The translations under genes were made by a program, and so were the position numbers. From CBDDCQ01 sp965226285 (GTDB lineage Bacteria; Bacteroidota; Bacteroidia; Flavobacteriales; Ichthyobacteriaceae), in contig CBDDCQ010000005.1 in assembly GCA_965226285.1 (NCBI GenBank), positions 186,001-250,000 on the forward strand: 64,000 nucleotides of DNA. Reading direction: 5' to 3'. The notes beneath the pieces are model-generated. The model worked only from the letters and a program-made list of their open reading frames with translations, ran no database searches and had not been told where the DNA came from. Positions 36,368 through 44,609 of the stretch are shown here, one piece after another. Position 1 is the first letter of the stretch, and each line of letters starts with the position of its first letter.

Positions 36368-36384
36368 AAAAGTGGAAAAATAAA

Positions 36385-37608
36385 ATGCAACAAATAAGAC
36401 TAAAATATCTAACTAAAGAACCTTTGAAGTATGGATTAAATATTGAAGCAAGGTTTTATAAAAATGAAGGCATTAGATTTTTGCGAACTACGGATTTGAA
36501 CGATGAGGGTGAAATAATAGGAAAAGGTATTTATTTGGATAAAGAGATGGTTCCAGATGAATATTTATTGAAAAAAGGAGATATTTTATTTTCAAGAAGT
36601 GGAAGTATAGGCAGAGCATATTTTCATCAAATAGATGAACCAATCACTTATGCAGGTTTTTTAGTTCGTTTTAGGTTGGAAGATGTTGAATTAGCAAAAT
36701 GGATTTATTATTTTTCAAAAACACCAAGTTTCAAACGAATATTATTTAGTGAAGCGATTGAAAGCACCATACAAAATTTCAACGGACAGAAATATAATAA
36801 TATTGCGGTACCCATTAATAATTTATCATTAACCATTAATAACTATTTAGACAACAAAACCGCCAAAATTCAAAAATTTATTAAAAACAAAACCCGTCTC
36901 ATTGAACTCTTAAAAGAAAAACGGCAGGCGGTGATTGATACAATTATTAATGGTCAATTATTAATGGTTCATGGTAAGTTAGAAAAACCAAGAGAAACCA
37001 AACCCAGTGGTATAGATTGGTTAGGAGATATTCCAGAGCATTGGGAGGTGAGGAGGTTAAAGAATATTGTTCAGTACAAAAAAGGAGTAGTTCCTTTATC
37101 TTTTTCTGATGAGAGTTCTTTTTATCCGTATTTATCAATGGATTATTTAAGAGGTAAAAAGGAAAATTTAAAATATGTTCAAAAGGCAGGTAAAAGTTTA
37201 TTGATAAATGAGAATGAAGTTTTAATTTTATGGGACGGGGCTAATGCGGGAGAAGTTATTTTGTCTAAAAAAGGGTATCTTTCTTCTACGATGGCTATTT
37301 TACATCCTAATAAGGATTACTTTTTAAAACCGTATTTTTATTACTTTCTAAAAGCAAAAGAAAATTATTTTAAAGACAAAGCAGACGGAACAACAATTCC
37401 TCATTTAGACCAAGACTCTATTTTTAATACAAATTTTAAAATCCCCCCTCTCCCCCAGCAAAAAGCCATTGCTCAATATTTAAACAATAAAACCGCTAAA
37501 ATAGACCAATCCATCGTCAAGACAGAGAAAGAAATAGCACTGATAAAAGAATACAAAGAAGCGATGATAAGCGAGGCGGTGGTGGGGAAGTTAAATATTA
37601 ATGGTTAA
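36385..37608 (+). CDS. hsdS: Type I restriction-modification specificity subunit
   Basis: HsdS sets the DNA target of the type I enzyme. The 407-residue protein has two target-recognition domains: TRD1 about 1-145 (RFLRTTDLNDEG; GDILFSRSGSIGRAY) and TRD2 about 200-355 (SGIDWLGDIPEHWEVRRLK; VLILWDGANAGEVI). Each is followed by a conserved helical repeat: DNKTAKIQKFIKNKTRLIEL (about 153) and NNKTAKIDQSIVKTEKEIAL (about 365). The N-terminus lacks the usual WLGEIPxHW preamble of TRD1 and may be slightly trimmed. A second copy of its last 12 codons lies at 38860-38898. Confidence 0.92.
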   Translation: MQQIRLKYLTKEPLKYGLNIEARFYKNEGIRFLRTTDLNDEGEIIGKGIYLDKEMVPDEYLLKKGDILFSRSGSIGRAYFHQIDEPITYAGFLVRFRLEDVELAKWIYYFSKTPSFKRILFSEAIESTIQNFNGQKYNNIAVPINNLSLTINNYLDNKTAKIQKFIKNKTRLIELLKEKRQAVIDTIINGQLLMVHGKLEKPRETKPSGIDWLGDIPEHWEVRRLKNIVQYKKGVVPLSFSDESSFYPYLSMDYLRGKKENLKYVQKAGKSLLINENEVLILWDGANAGEVILSKKGYLSSTMAILHPNKDYFLKPYFYYFLKAKENYFKDKADGTTIPHLDQDSIFNTNFKIPPLPQQKAIAQYLNNKTAKIDQSIVKTEKEIALIKEYKEAMISEAVVGKLNING

Positions 37609-37619
37609 TTATTAATTAT

Positions 37620-37700
37620 TAATGAGGGAAAATGTGATAAAAAATAAAAGTTTTAATTTTGTGTCTCTCTTATGGAACACAAATAATATCAAATAAAAAC
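37620..37700 (+). promoter_or_regulatory. 30-bp promoter-type element before rhuM (single copy)
   Basis: TTTTAATTTTGTGTCTCTC followed by TTATGGAACACAAATA contains a TAATTTTG -7 box and TTTGTGT/ACACAAA arms. It is the same unit as the array before hsdR. The preceding GAGGGAAAATGTGATAAAAA block is repeated near 38768 and 39092. Confidence 0.6.
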
Positions 37701-37727
37701 ACCATTAATAATTAACCACTATGTAAA

Positions 37728-38750
37728 ATGAATACAGGCAAAATTCTTATATACCAAAATAATGAAGGCAACATAAAAATTGATGTTCGTTTACAAGAAG
37801 AAACTGTATGGCTTACCCAAGAGCAAATGGCAAACTTATTTGGTAAAGGTAGAAGTACAATTACTGAACACATTGGTAATGTTTTTAAAGAAGGTGAATT
37901 GAACGAAAGAGTGGTATGTCGGGAATTCCGACATACCACTCCTCACGGAGCTATACAAGGTAAAACCCAAGAAAATAGTGTTAAATATTACAATCTTGAT
38001 GTAATAATATCAGTTGGTTATAGAGTTAAATCACATCAGGGTACACAATTCCGTATTTGGACTACTCAACGGTTAAAAGAATACATCATCAAAGGTTTTG
38101 CATTAAATGACGACCGCTTTGAGTCGGGTGACGCGATGAAATATTTTAACGAATTGCAAGAGCGTATTCGTAAAATTCGTTTATCAGAGAAATTCTTCTA
38201 CCAAAAAATTAAAGACATCTACAAAACCAGTATAGACTATGACCCTAAAGACGAAAAAACCATTCAATTTTTTAAAGTAGTACAGAACAAACTGCTTTGG
38301 GCTATAAGTCAGCAAACCGCAGCAGAATTGGTGTATAGACGTGTAGATGCTTCTTTACCACTTTTAGGAATGTCCGCTTACGACAAGAAAAAAAAAGTAT
38401 CCATAAAAAAAGCAGACGTTAATATTGCCAAAAACTACTTAGGTGAAGAGGAAATAAAACTATTAGGCTTGTTGGTAGAACAATACTTAGCATTTGCTGA
38501 AACAATGGCACAGCAACAAGAGCCAATGTATATGAAAGATTGGGCAAATCGCTTAGATAGTATTTTACAACTTAATGGTAAAGAGTTGTTAACCCACGCA
38601 GGTAAAATTAGCCACAAAATGGCAGTAGAAAAATCTGCAAAGGAGTACGAAAAATACAAATTACAGGAAAAAGCTATTGAGAAAGAGCAAAGCCTCAAAG
38701 AAATAGAAAAAGATATAAAACGCTTAAAAGACAGTAAAAACAGTGATTAG
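37728..38750 (+). CDS. rhuM: RhuM family protein
   Basis: A 340-residue cytoplasmic protein of the RhuM (virulence-associated RhuM / Fic-adjacent) family. The N-terminal winged-helix-like part has VRLQEETVWLTQEQMANLFG, GKGRSTITEHIGNVFKEGEL and YYNLDVIISVGYRVKSHQGT. The C-terminal part is helical and charged (YLGEEEIKLLGLLVEQYLAF). Members are frequent in genomic islands and beside restriction systems, with unproven function, perhaps DNA-binding regulation. It stands between hsdS and a duplicated hsdS tail, as an inserted cassette would. Confidence 0.85.
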   Translation: MNTGKILIYQNNEGNIKIDVRLQEETVWLTQEQMANLFGKGRSTITEHIGNVFKEGELNERVVCREFRHTTPHGAIQGKTQENSVKYYNLDVIISVGYRVKSHQGTQFRIWTTQRLKEYIIKGFALNDDRFESGDAMKYFNELQERIRKIRLSEKFFYQKIKDIYKTSIDYDPKDEKTIQFFKVVQNKLLWAISQQTAAELVYRRVDASLPLLGMSAYDKKKKVSIKKADVNIAKNYLGEEEIKLLGLLVEQYLAFAETMAQQQEPMYMKDWANRLDSILQLNGKELLTHAGKISHKMAVEKSAKEYEKYKLQEKAIEKEQSLKEIEKDIKRLKDSKNSD

Positions 38751-38859
38751 TGTATAGTTATAAGAATGAGGAAAAATGTGATAAAAAATAAAAGTTTTGC
38801 AATAAAAACAGCAAAAAACGCCATTAAACATTAATAATTAATAATTAAACATATTAAGA

Positions 38860-38898
38860 AGTGAAGCGGTGGTGGGGAAGCTAAATATTAATAGTTAG
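38860..38898 (+). pseudogene. Duplicated 3' end of hsdS
   Basis: SEAVVGKLNINS plus stop, matching the hsdS end (SEAVVGKLNING) at the DNA level apart from a few bases. It indicates a lost second hsdS or a duplication of the hsdS tail around the rhuM insertion. Confidence 0.8.
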
Positions 38899-38959
38899 CG
38901 AAATATAACATTGCAAAAAAAATTTTTTGTAAAAAGTTTAGTAGTTTAAAAATTTTATG

Positions 38960-39018
38960 TATATTTGCTAACAATAGACCTGCCAAGCCTCTTTAACAAT
39001 GCTCAAATAGGCAGGTCT
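38960..39018 (+). promoter_or_regulatory. -7 box followed directly by a strong hairpin
   Basis: TATATTTG (38960-38967) is followed within 9 bp by AGACCTGCC (38976-38984), which pairs perfectly with GGCAGGTCT (39010-39018) across a 25-nt loop. TTCGTTTTG follows. A very short RNA or an attenuator is possible. Confidence 0.45.
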
Positions 39019-39089
39019 TCGTTTTGTATAGGCAATGATTAGTTAGAAAAACGAACCTTTTTAGCAAAATAGTTTTAATGATAAATGGT

Positions 39090-39160
39090 TAATGAGGGAG
39101 AATGTAATAAAAAATAAAAGTTTTAATTTTGTATCTCACTTATACAACACAAATAATAAT
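39090..39160 (+). promoter_or_regulatory. 30-bp promoter-type element before fic (single copy)
   Basis: TTTTAATTTTGTATCTCAC then TTATACAACACAAATA, a slightly diverged unit of the hsdR-upstream array, with the same GAGGGAGAATGTAATAAAAA block before it. Confidence 0.6.
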
Positions 39161-39171
39161 ATCAAATAAAA

Positions 39172-40278
39172 ATGGCAACAAAATACCACGAGGATAAATT
39201 TCCTCCTGTTTTTGAATTAGATAAAGAGATTCAAAAATTGGTCAATCAAGCAAGAACAGAGCTTGGTAGGTATGACGGGTTTTTGTCTTCTATGATAAAT
39301 AGTGAAACCCTTCTTTCTCCTTTGTTTGTTCAGGAAGCAGTATTGTCTTCCAAAATTGAAGGAACACAATCTACGCTTACAGAAGTATTAGAATTTGAAG
39401 GGGGAGGAAATCAACAAAATATTTCAAAAGAAAAAAAAGAAGATATGAAAGAAGTGCTTAAGTATCGTTATGCACTACAAAAAGCAACGGAACTGTTGAA
39501 AGGTGTGCCATTATCTCAAAGGCTTTTTAAGGCATCGCATAAAGAATTAATGAGAGGGGTGAGAGGAGAAAATAAAACGCCCGGTGAGTATAGAAAAATT
39601 CCCGTTTGGATTGGAGCAGACAAAAGCAATATAGAAACAGCAAGATTTATTCCTATAGAGGCGAATAAAATTATAGATGCTATGGGTGCTTTTGAAAAAT
39701 TTCTACACAATAACGAACATTTTGACGATTTGATAAAAATCGCAATATTACACGCAGAATTTGAAGCGATACACCCATTTTTAGATGGCAATGGAAGACT
39801 GGGAAGAATGATTATTCCGTTATATCTTTCCGAAAAAAATTTATTAAATAGTCCTTCTTTTTATATCAGTAGTTATTTTGAGAAGAATAAAGAGAGTTAT
39901 TATAATTTACTGCTCAATGTTTCAAAAAATAATGAATGGTTACAGTGGTGTAAATTTTTTGTTAAAGGCATCATAGAACAATCGATAGAAAATTTAGATA
40001 AAGCTAAAAAAATTAATGAATACTATAATGAATTAAAAAATAAAATTCCAAGTATTACTAAGTCGCAACATGGAATTACGGCATTGGATTTTATTTTCAA
40101 AAAAAATTATTTTAATTCTACGAATTTTTATAAAAATGCCAATATTCCCAAGCCTACGGCTATTCGTATTTTAAGTGTTTTTGAAAATGAAGAAATATTA
40201 GAATGTATTCATGGAGCGGGTAGAAAACCTAACTTTTATTTTTTTATAAAATTAATTGACATTGCAAATGGAAAATAA
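39172..40278 (+). CDS. Fic family protein (AMPylase-type)
   Basis: A 368-residue Fic enzyme, expected to transfer AMP (or another nucleotide part) to a protein hydroxyl. The catalytic motif HPFLDGNGRLGR (201-212) is complete. The N-terminal SSKIEG (59-64) fits the inhibitory (S/T)xxxE(G/N) motif, so it is probably a self-inhibited class II Fic. The N-terminal Fic_N-like region holds FLSSMINSETLLSPLFVQEA. The C-terminus looks like a winged helix (TALDFIFKKNYFNSTNFYKN, IPKPTAIRILS). It lies between rhuM and hsdR. A target cannot be named. Confidence 0.93.
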   Translation: MATKYHEDKFPPVFELDKEIQKLVNQARTELGRYDGFLSSMINSETLLSPLFVQEAVLSSKIEGTQSTLTEVLEFEGGGNQQNISKEKKEDMKEVLKYRYALQKATELLKGVPLSQRLFKASHKELMRGVRGENKTPGEYRKIPVWIGADKSNIETARFIPIEANKIIDAMGAFEKFLHNNEHFDDLIKIAILHAEFEAIHPFLDGNGRLGRMIIPLYLSEKNLLNSPSFYISSYFEKNKESYYNLLLNVSKNNEWLQWCKFFVKGIIEQSIENLDKAKKINEYYNELKNKIPSITKSQHGITALDFIFKKNYFNSTNFYKNANIPKPTAIRILSVFENEEILECIHGAGRKPNFYFFIKLIDIANGK

Positions 40279-40474
40279 TTTTGTGTCTCACTTATGCAAC
40301 ACAAATAGTTTTGTGTCTCACTTATGCAACACAAATAGTTTTGTGTCTCACTTATGTAACACAAATAGTTTTGTGTCTCACTTATGCAACACAAATAATT
40401 TTGTGTCTCACTTATGCAACACAAATAATTTTGTGTCTCACTTATGCAACACAAATAATTTTGTGTCTCACTTT
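40279..40474 (+). repeat. Tandem array of a 30-bp unit, each with a -7 promoter box, upstream of hsdR
   Basis: Six complete units start at 40279, 40309, 40339, 40369, 40399 and 40429, with a partial seventh at 40459. The unit is TTTTGTGTCTCACTTATGCA + ACACAAATAG. The units abut with no spacer. Each junction forms TAGTTTTG or TAATTTTG, a perfect TAnnTTTG -7 box, and TTTGTGT/ACACAAA are inverted arms within each unit. hsdR starts 24 bp after the last partial unit. Confidence 0.92.
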
Positions 40475-40497
40475 TAAATTAAAAATCAAATATCGTA

Positions 40498-43428
40498 ATG
40501 CAAACATCCAAAACATCAGAAAAAGACTTAGAAACTATTATAGAAAAACATTTGATAGAACAAAATGGATATAAGCCAAGTTATAGTGCAGATTATGATA
40601 GAGACCTTTGCATTAATAAAAGGCTATTATTTGAGTTTTTGGCAGCAACCCAACCAAACCCCTATGGTACCATTCTCAAAAGAGGTGAACAGAAATTTAT
40701 TAAAAGGCTGACGGAACAAATTCGTCAAAAAGGTATCATAGAAATTTTGCGTAATGGTGTAAAAGATTTGGATTTAAGAGTACAGCTATACTATAAAAAA
40801 CCCACATCACACCTAAATGACAAGGCTCAAAAGTTATACAACAGCAATATTTTTTCAGTCACAAGACAACTGTATTATAGCAAAGAAAACAGAAATTCTT
40901 TAGATATAGTTTTATTGATCAATGGATTGCCTGTAAGTACAATGGAATTAAAAAACCAATGGACGGGGCAAAATGTAAAAAACGCGATTGGTCAGTACCA
41001 AACAGATAGAGACCCTAAAGAACCTTTATTTGCTTTTGGTAGATGTATGGTGCATTTTGCGGTAGATGAAAATTTAGTTTATATGTCAACGCATCTCAAC
41101 AGTACTGAAACATTTTTTCTACCATTCAACAAAGGAAACAACAACGGTGCAGGAAACCCAGTAAATTCAGAAGGGTTAAGAACAGATTACCTATGGAAAG
41201 ACATCTTTACAAAAGAAAGTTTTAGCAACATTTTAGAAAACTATGCCCAAATAGTTAAGGAAAAAGATAAAGACACAGATAAAGTTAAGCGTAAATTGAT
41301 TTTTCCAAGATACCACCAACTTAGAGTGGTTAAAAAACTATTAAAACACGCTAAAGAAAATGAGGTGGGTCAAAAGTATTTAATACAACATTCAGCGGGT
41401 TCAGGTAAATCAAATTCTATTACTTGGTTAGCTCATCAATTAGTAAGTCTGCACGATACAGCAAATACTAAAAATGTTTTTGATAGTATAATAGTGGTAA
41501 CCGATAGGCGGGTATTGGACAAACAAATTAGAGATAATATCAAACAATTTGCCCAAGTAAGTAGCGTAGTGGAGGCAATTGATAAAGGAAGTCGTCAATT
41601 AAAAAAAGCCTTAGAGGATGGTAAAAAAATCATTGTAACCACCGTTCAAAAGTTTCCATTTATAATAGATGAAATAGGAACGCTGCAGGCTAAAAAATTT
41701 GCCATCATTATTGATGAAGCTCATAGTAGCCAAAGCGGAGAAACATCCAGTAAAATGAATTGGGTACTCTCAGAAAAGGAAACTCCTTACGGAGAAGAAC
41801 AAGAATCACCCACATCAGAAGATGTTATCAATAAATTGATAGAAAACCGTAAAATGCTTAAAAACGGTAGCTATTTTGCCTTTACAGCTACCCCAAAAAA
41901 CAAAACCTTAGAAACCTTTGGAACAAAAACAGCGCAAGGAAAATTTAAGGCATTCGACAACTACACCATGAAACAAGCCATTGAAGAAGAGTTTATCCTC
42001 GATGTACTTAAAAACTATACAACATACCAATCTTATTATAAATTAAATAAATCAATAGAAGACAATCCAGAATTTGAAACCCGCATGGCAAATAAAAAAT
42101 TAAAGACGTATGTAGAAAGTCATCCGTTTTCTATTGGGGAAAAATCTAAAATCATGTTAGACCATTTCCATACAGAGATAAGAAAGCAAATTAAGGGTCA
42201 AGCCAAATCGATGGTTGTTTGTAAGAGCATTAAAAATGCTATTTCTTACTATCAGACTTTTAAAAAATACCTTAAAGAGATGAACTCACCTTATAAAGCA
42301 ATTGTTGCTTTTTCAGGCACTAAAGAAATAGAGGGCGTAGAAATGGACGAAGCTAAATTAAATGGTTTTCCAAGTAACGACATACCTAATGAGTTCAAGA
42401 AAAAAGCATATCGCTTTTTGATAGTTGCTAATAAATTTCAAACAGGATTTGATGAGCCTTTATTGCACACGATGTATGTAGATAAAAAGTTAGCAGATGT
42501 TCAGGCGGTTCAAACATTGTCAAGATTAAACAGGGCGTATAAACCGTACAAAGAAGACACCTTTGTAATGGATTTTTTTAACACTACAGAAGATATTAAA
42601 AAAGCGTTTGAACCATTTTATACAACTACAATTTTAAGTGAAGAAACAGATGCCAACAAACTGAATGATTTACAAGATGCTTTAGATAATGCACAAGTCT
42701 ATTCGCAAGAGGATGTAGTCATTTTTACAGATTTATATTTTAAGGAAGCAGGCAGACAAGAATTAGATCCTATCATTGATAAATGCGTAACAGAATTTAA
42801 AAATGAATTGGGAGAAGATGCCCAAATAGATTTCTATGTTAAAGCTAAATCCTTTTTCAGAACTTATGCTTTTCTTTCTAAACTATTGTCATTTAATAAT
42901 GCACATTGGGAAAGGCTATATTGGTTTCTAAAATTCCTTATTCCAAAAATAAAACCTGAAGAGATAGAAGACTTAGCTAAAGGAATTTTAGAAGCAATAG
43001 ACTTAGATAGTTACAGATTAACTCGCGCCAAACAAGAAGACATTAAATTAAAAGGCGAAGAAGAATTAGACCCAACACCACCAGTAATGAAAGGCAAAAA
43101 AGATGAGCCTGAATTTAACGAATTAGATGCTATCATCAATTATTTTAACACCAAATATGGTATTAATTGGACAGAGGACGATAAGGTTAAGAAATTTTTA
43201 TTTGAACAATTACCAGCAGACTTTGCTCGTGATAAATCTGCTGTAAATTCAGTTAAAAACAGTGATAAACAAAACGCTAAAATTACTTCTGATAAAAAAG
43301 TTGAGGATTTAATGCAAGATGTAATTTTTCAATACACCGATTTATACAAAAAATTTACAGACGACCCTGACTTCAAACGAGATTATTTAGACTTTGTTTT
43401 TGATAAAATATGGAACAAATATAAATAA
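40498..43428 (+). CDS. hsdR: Type I restriction endonuclease subunit R
   Basis: Motor and nuclease subunit of the type I system. The 976-residue protein has a PD-(D/E)xK nuclease domain near the N-terminus (Asp-136 in SLDIVLL; Glu-150 and Lys-152 in STMELKNQW; Gln-167 after). A two-domain SF2 translocase follows: Walker A HSAGSGKSNS (298-307), DEAH box IIIDEAHSS (about 404-412), SYFAFTATP, and the arginine-finger motif QTLSRLNRAY (about 675). The C-terminal helical part (DLMQDVIFQYTDLYKKF) binds HsdM. Length is normal and the frame intact, so the system may be active. Confidence 0.96.
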   Translation: MQTSKTSEKDLETIIEKHLIEQNGYKPSYSADYDRDLCINKRLLFEFLAATQPNPYGTILKRGEQKFIKRLTEQIRQKGIIEILRNGVKDLDLRVQLYYKKPTSHLNDKAQKLYNSNIFSVTRQLYYSKENRNSLDIVLLINGLPVSTMELKNQWTGQNVKNAIGQYQTDRDPKEPLFAFGRCMVHFAVDENLVYMSTHLNSTETFFLPFNKGNNNGAGNPVNSEGLRTDYLWKDIFTKESFSNILENYAQIVKEKDKDTDKVKRKLIFPRYHQLRVVKKLLKHAKENEVGQKYLIQHSAGSGKSNSITWLAHQLVSLHDTANTKNVFDSIIVVTDRRVLDKQIRDNIKQFAQVSSVVEAIDKGSRQLKKALEDGKKIIVTTVQKFPFIIDEIGTLQAKKFAIIIDEAHSSQSGETSSKMNWVLSEKETPYGEEQESPTSEDVINKLIENRKMLKNGSYFAFTATPKNKTLETFGTKTAQGKFKAFDNYTMKQAIEEEFILDVLKNYTTYQSYYKLNKSIEDNPEFETRMANKKLKTYVESHPFSIGEKSKIMLDHFHTEIRKQIKGQAKSMVVCKSIKNAISYYQTFKKYLKEMNSPYKAIVAFSGTKEIEGVEMDEAKLNGFPSNDIPNEFKKKAYRFLIVANKFQTGFDEPLLHTMYVDKKLADVQAVQTLSRLNRAYKPYKEDTFVMDFFNTTEDIKKAFEPFYTTTILSEETDANKLNDLQDALDNAQVYSQEDVVIFTDLYFKEAGRQELDPIIDKCVTEFKNELGEDAQIDFYVKAKSFFRTYAFLSKLLSFNNAHWERLYWFLKFLIPKIKPEEIEDLAKGILEAIDLDSYRLTRAKQEDIKLKGEEELDPTPPVMKGKKDEPEFNELDAIINYFNTKYGINWTEDDKVKKFLFEQLPADFARDKSAVNSVKNSDKQNAKITSDKKVEDLMQDVIFQYTDLYKKFTDDPDFKRDYLDFVFDKIWNKYK

Positions 43429-43507
43429 GTTAACTTGTAAGAATTAAAGATGTTTAAATGTTATTGAAATAAATTTAAAAAAATAATCTTATATACTTAA
43501 AAAGTAT

Positions 43508-43515
43508 TACATTTG
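43508..43515 (+). promoter_or_regulatory. tRNA-Val -7 box
   Basis: TACATTTG lies 20 bp before the tRNA. No clear -33 TTG. Confidence 0.5.
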
Positions 43516-43535
43516 CACCATTCTAATTCATCTAT

Positions 43536-43610
43536 GGGCGATTAGCTCAGCTGGTTCAGAGCACCTGCCTTACAAGCAGGGGGTCACTGGTTCGAATCCA
43601 GTATCGCCCA
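43536..43610 (+). tRNA. tRNA-Val (TAC)
   Basis: Cloverleaf with acceptor GGGCGAT/ATCGCCC, anticodon stem CCTGC/GCAGG, loop CTTACAA (anticodon TAC) and T-arm GGTTCGAATCC. The CCA end is not encoded. Confidence 0.95.
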
Positions 43611-43619
43611 CAAAAATAA

Positions 43620-43654
43620 AACACTTATAAAAATTGATTTTATAAGTGTTTTTT
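43620..43654 (+). terminator. Intrinsic terminator after tRNA-Val
   Basis: AACACTTATAAAA (43620-43632) pairs with TTTTATAAGTGTT (43638-43650), followed by a T-run. Confidence 0.8.
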
Positions 43655-43676
43655 ACGAAAAAATTCAAAAGTATTT

Positions 43677-43710
43677 AAAAAAAGCCTTTACCGTTTTAAA
43701 GGCTTTTTTT
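43677..43710. terminator. Bidirectional terminator before the prohibitin-like gene end
   Basis: AAAAGCCTTTA (43680-43690) pairs with TAAAGGCTTTT (43697-43707), with A-run and T-run outside. It would serve the convergent transcripts from both sides. Confidence 0.8.
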
Positions 43711-43726
43711 CTTTAGATGAAAAAAT

Positions 43727-44572
43727 TTAATTATTTCCTAGGATAATTGGTAATCCACTTTTTCCTGCTCCTACTATTACTACTTTAGAATTTGGAGATT
43801 TAGATATTTCAAGTGTTGCTTCTATACCCTTTTCCCTAAGTATCTTATCCGTAAGGGATTGACTTAAAATCTTATTTGCCATAGCTTTACCTTCTGCTTC
43901 TATTCTCTGTCTTTCTGCTTCTTTCTTTGCCTTAGTTAATTTAAACTCGTATTCTAATGCTTCTTGCTCTTGTTTTAATTTCTTTTCTATAGCAGATTTT
44001 ATAGTAGGCGGAAGGGTTACATCTCTTATCAGTATATCATTGAGTTGTACATATTGCGGAAGTAATATTTTTCTAGTTTCCTCGAATATTTCAACTTGTA
44101 TAGCATCTCTCTTTTTAGAATATATTTGCTCTGGAGTATATCTACCTATCACACTTCTAGTAGCTGAACGCATTGCTGGTTTAATGACCCTCTCCAAATA
44201 ACTTTGTCCCTTCTGTTTGTGCAAAAAAGGGAGTTTATCGTACACTGGCTGGCACCAAGCTGTCACATCTATAGTAATTTCTAATCCATTAGAGGAAAGT
44301 ACTCCCATCTTCTCAAATATATTTTGTTGCCTTACTTCATATATAAACATATTATTCCAAGGAGCAATAAAATGAAAACCCTCGTCATAAGTTTGACTTG
44401 TATCTACTCCCCCAGAAAATTGACGAAATATAACACCTGCCTCTCCTGAATTAACAGTAATTGTAATTTTTGACCAAAAAATAATCAAAAATAGTAAAGC
44501 TGCTCCAAGTACAACAACTAATCTAACTACTTTTTTATTCACTTGCGGTACTTCCTGATAATTTGAACTCAT
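43727..44572 (-). CDS. Prohibitin/SPFH family membrane protein
   Basis: A 281-residue protein with a short polar N-terminus, one membrane segment (VVRLVVVLGAALLFLIIFW, about 15-34) and an SPFH/Band 7 domain: SGEAGVIFRQFSGGVDTSQT, DEGFHFIAPWNNMFIYEVR, QLNDILIRDVTLPPTIKSAI. A charged coiled-coil follows (LKQEQEALEYEFKLTKAKKE). Such proteins form large membrane-associated rings and affect membrane proteases or domains. The exact role here is unknown. It may be co-transcribed with proS (37-bp gap). Confidence 0.88.
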   Translation of the reverse strand: MSSNYQEVPQVNKKVVRLVVVLGAALLFLIIFWSKITITVNSGEAGVIFRQFSGGVDTSQTYDEGFHFIAPWNNMFIYEVRQQNIFEKMGVLSSNGLEITIDVTAWCQPVYDKLPFLHKQKGQSYLERVIKPAMRSATRSVIGRYTPEQIYSKKRDAIQVEIFEETRKILLPQYVQLNDILIRDVTLPPTIKSAIEKKLKQEQEALEYEFKLTKAKKEAERQRIEAEGKAMANKILSQSLTDKILREKGIEATLEISKSPNSKVVIVGAGKSGLPIILGNN

Positions 44573-44609
44573 AATATTTAATTTTTATAGTTATATATAA
44601 TTTCCTTTA

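Noticed and set aside
36385..38898. Invertible hsdS shufflon
   Set aside because: The hsdS-like tails are in direct, not inverted, orientation and no recombinase is nearby; only a direct-repeat exchange is supported.
40279..40474. CRISPR-like appearance of the repeat array
   Set aside because: Units abut directly with no spacers, carry promoter boxes, and no cas gene is present. It is a tandem repeat.
40236..40574. Open frames translated through the 30-bp array on both strands
   Set aside because: A 30-bp period keeps any frame open, and the products are pure repeats with no initiation context.
32251..43428. Integrative element or prophage around the restriction island
   Set aside because: No integrase, transposase or phage structural gene. 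tRNA-Val lies 107 bp past hsdR, but no repeat of its 3' end was seen at the other side.
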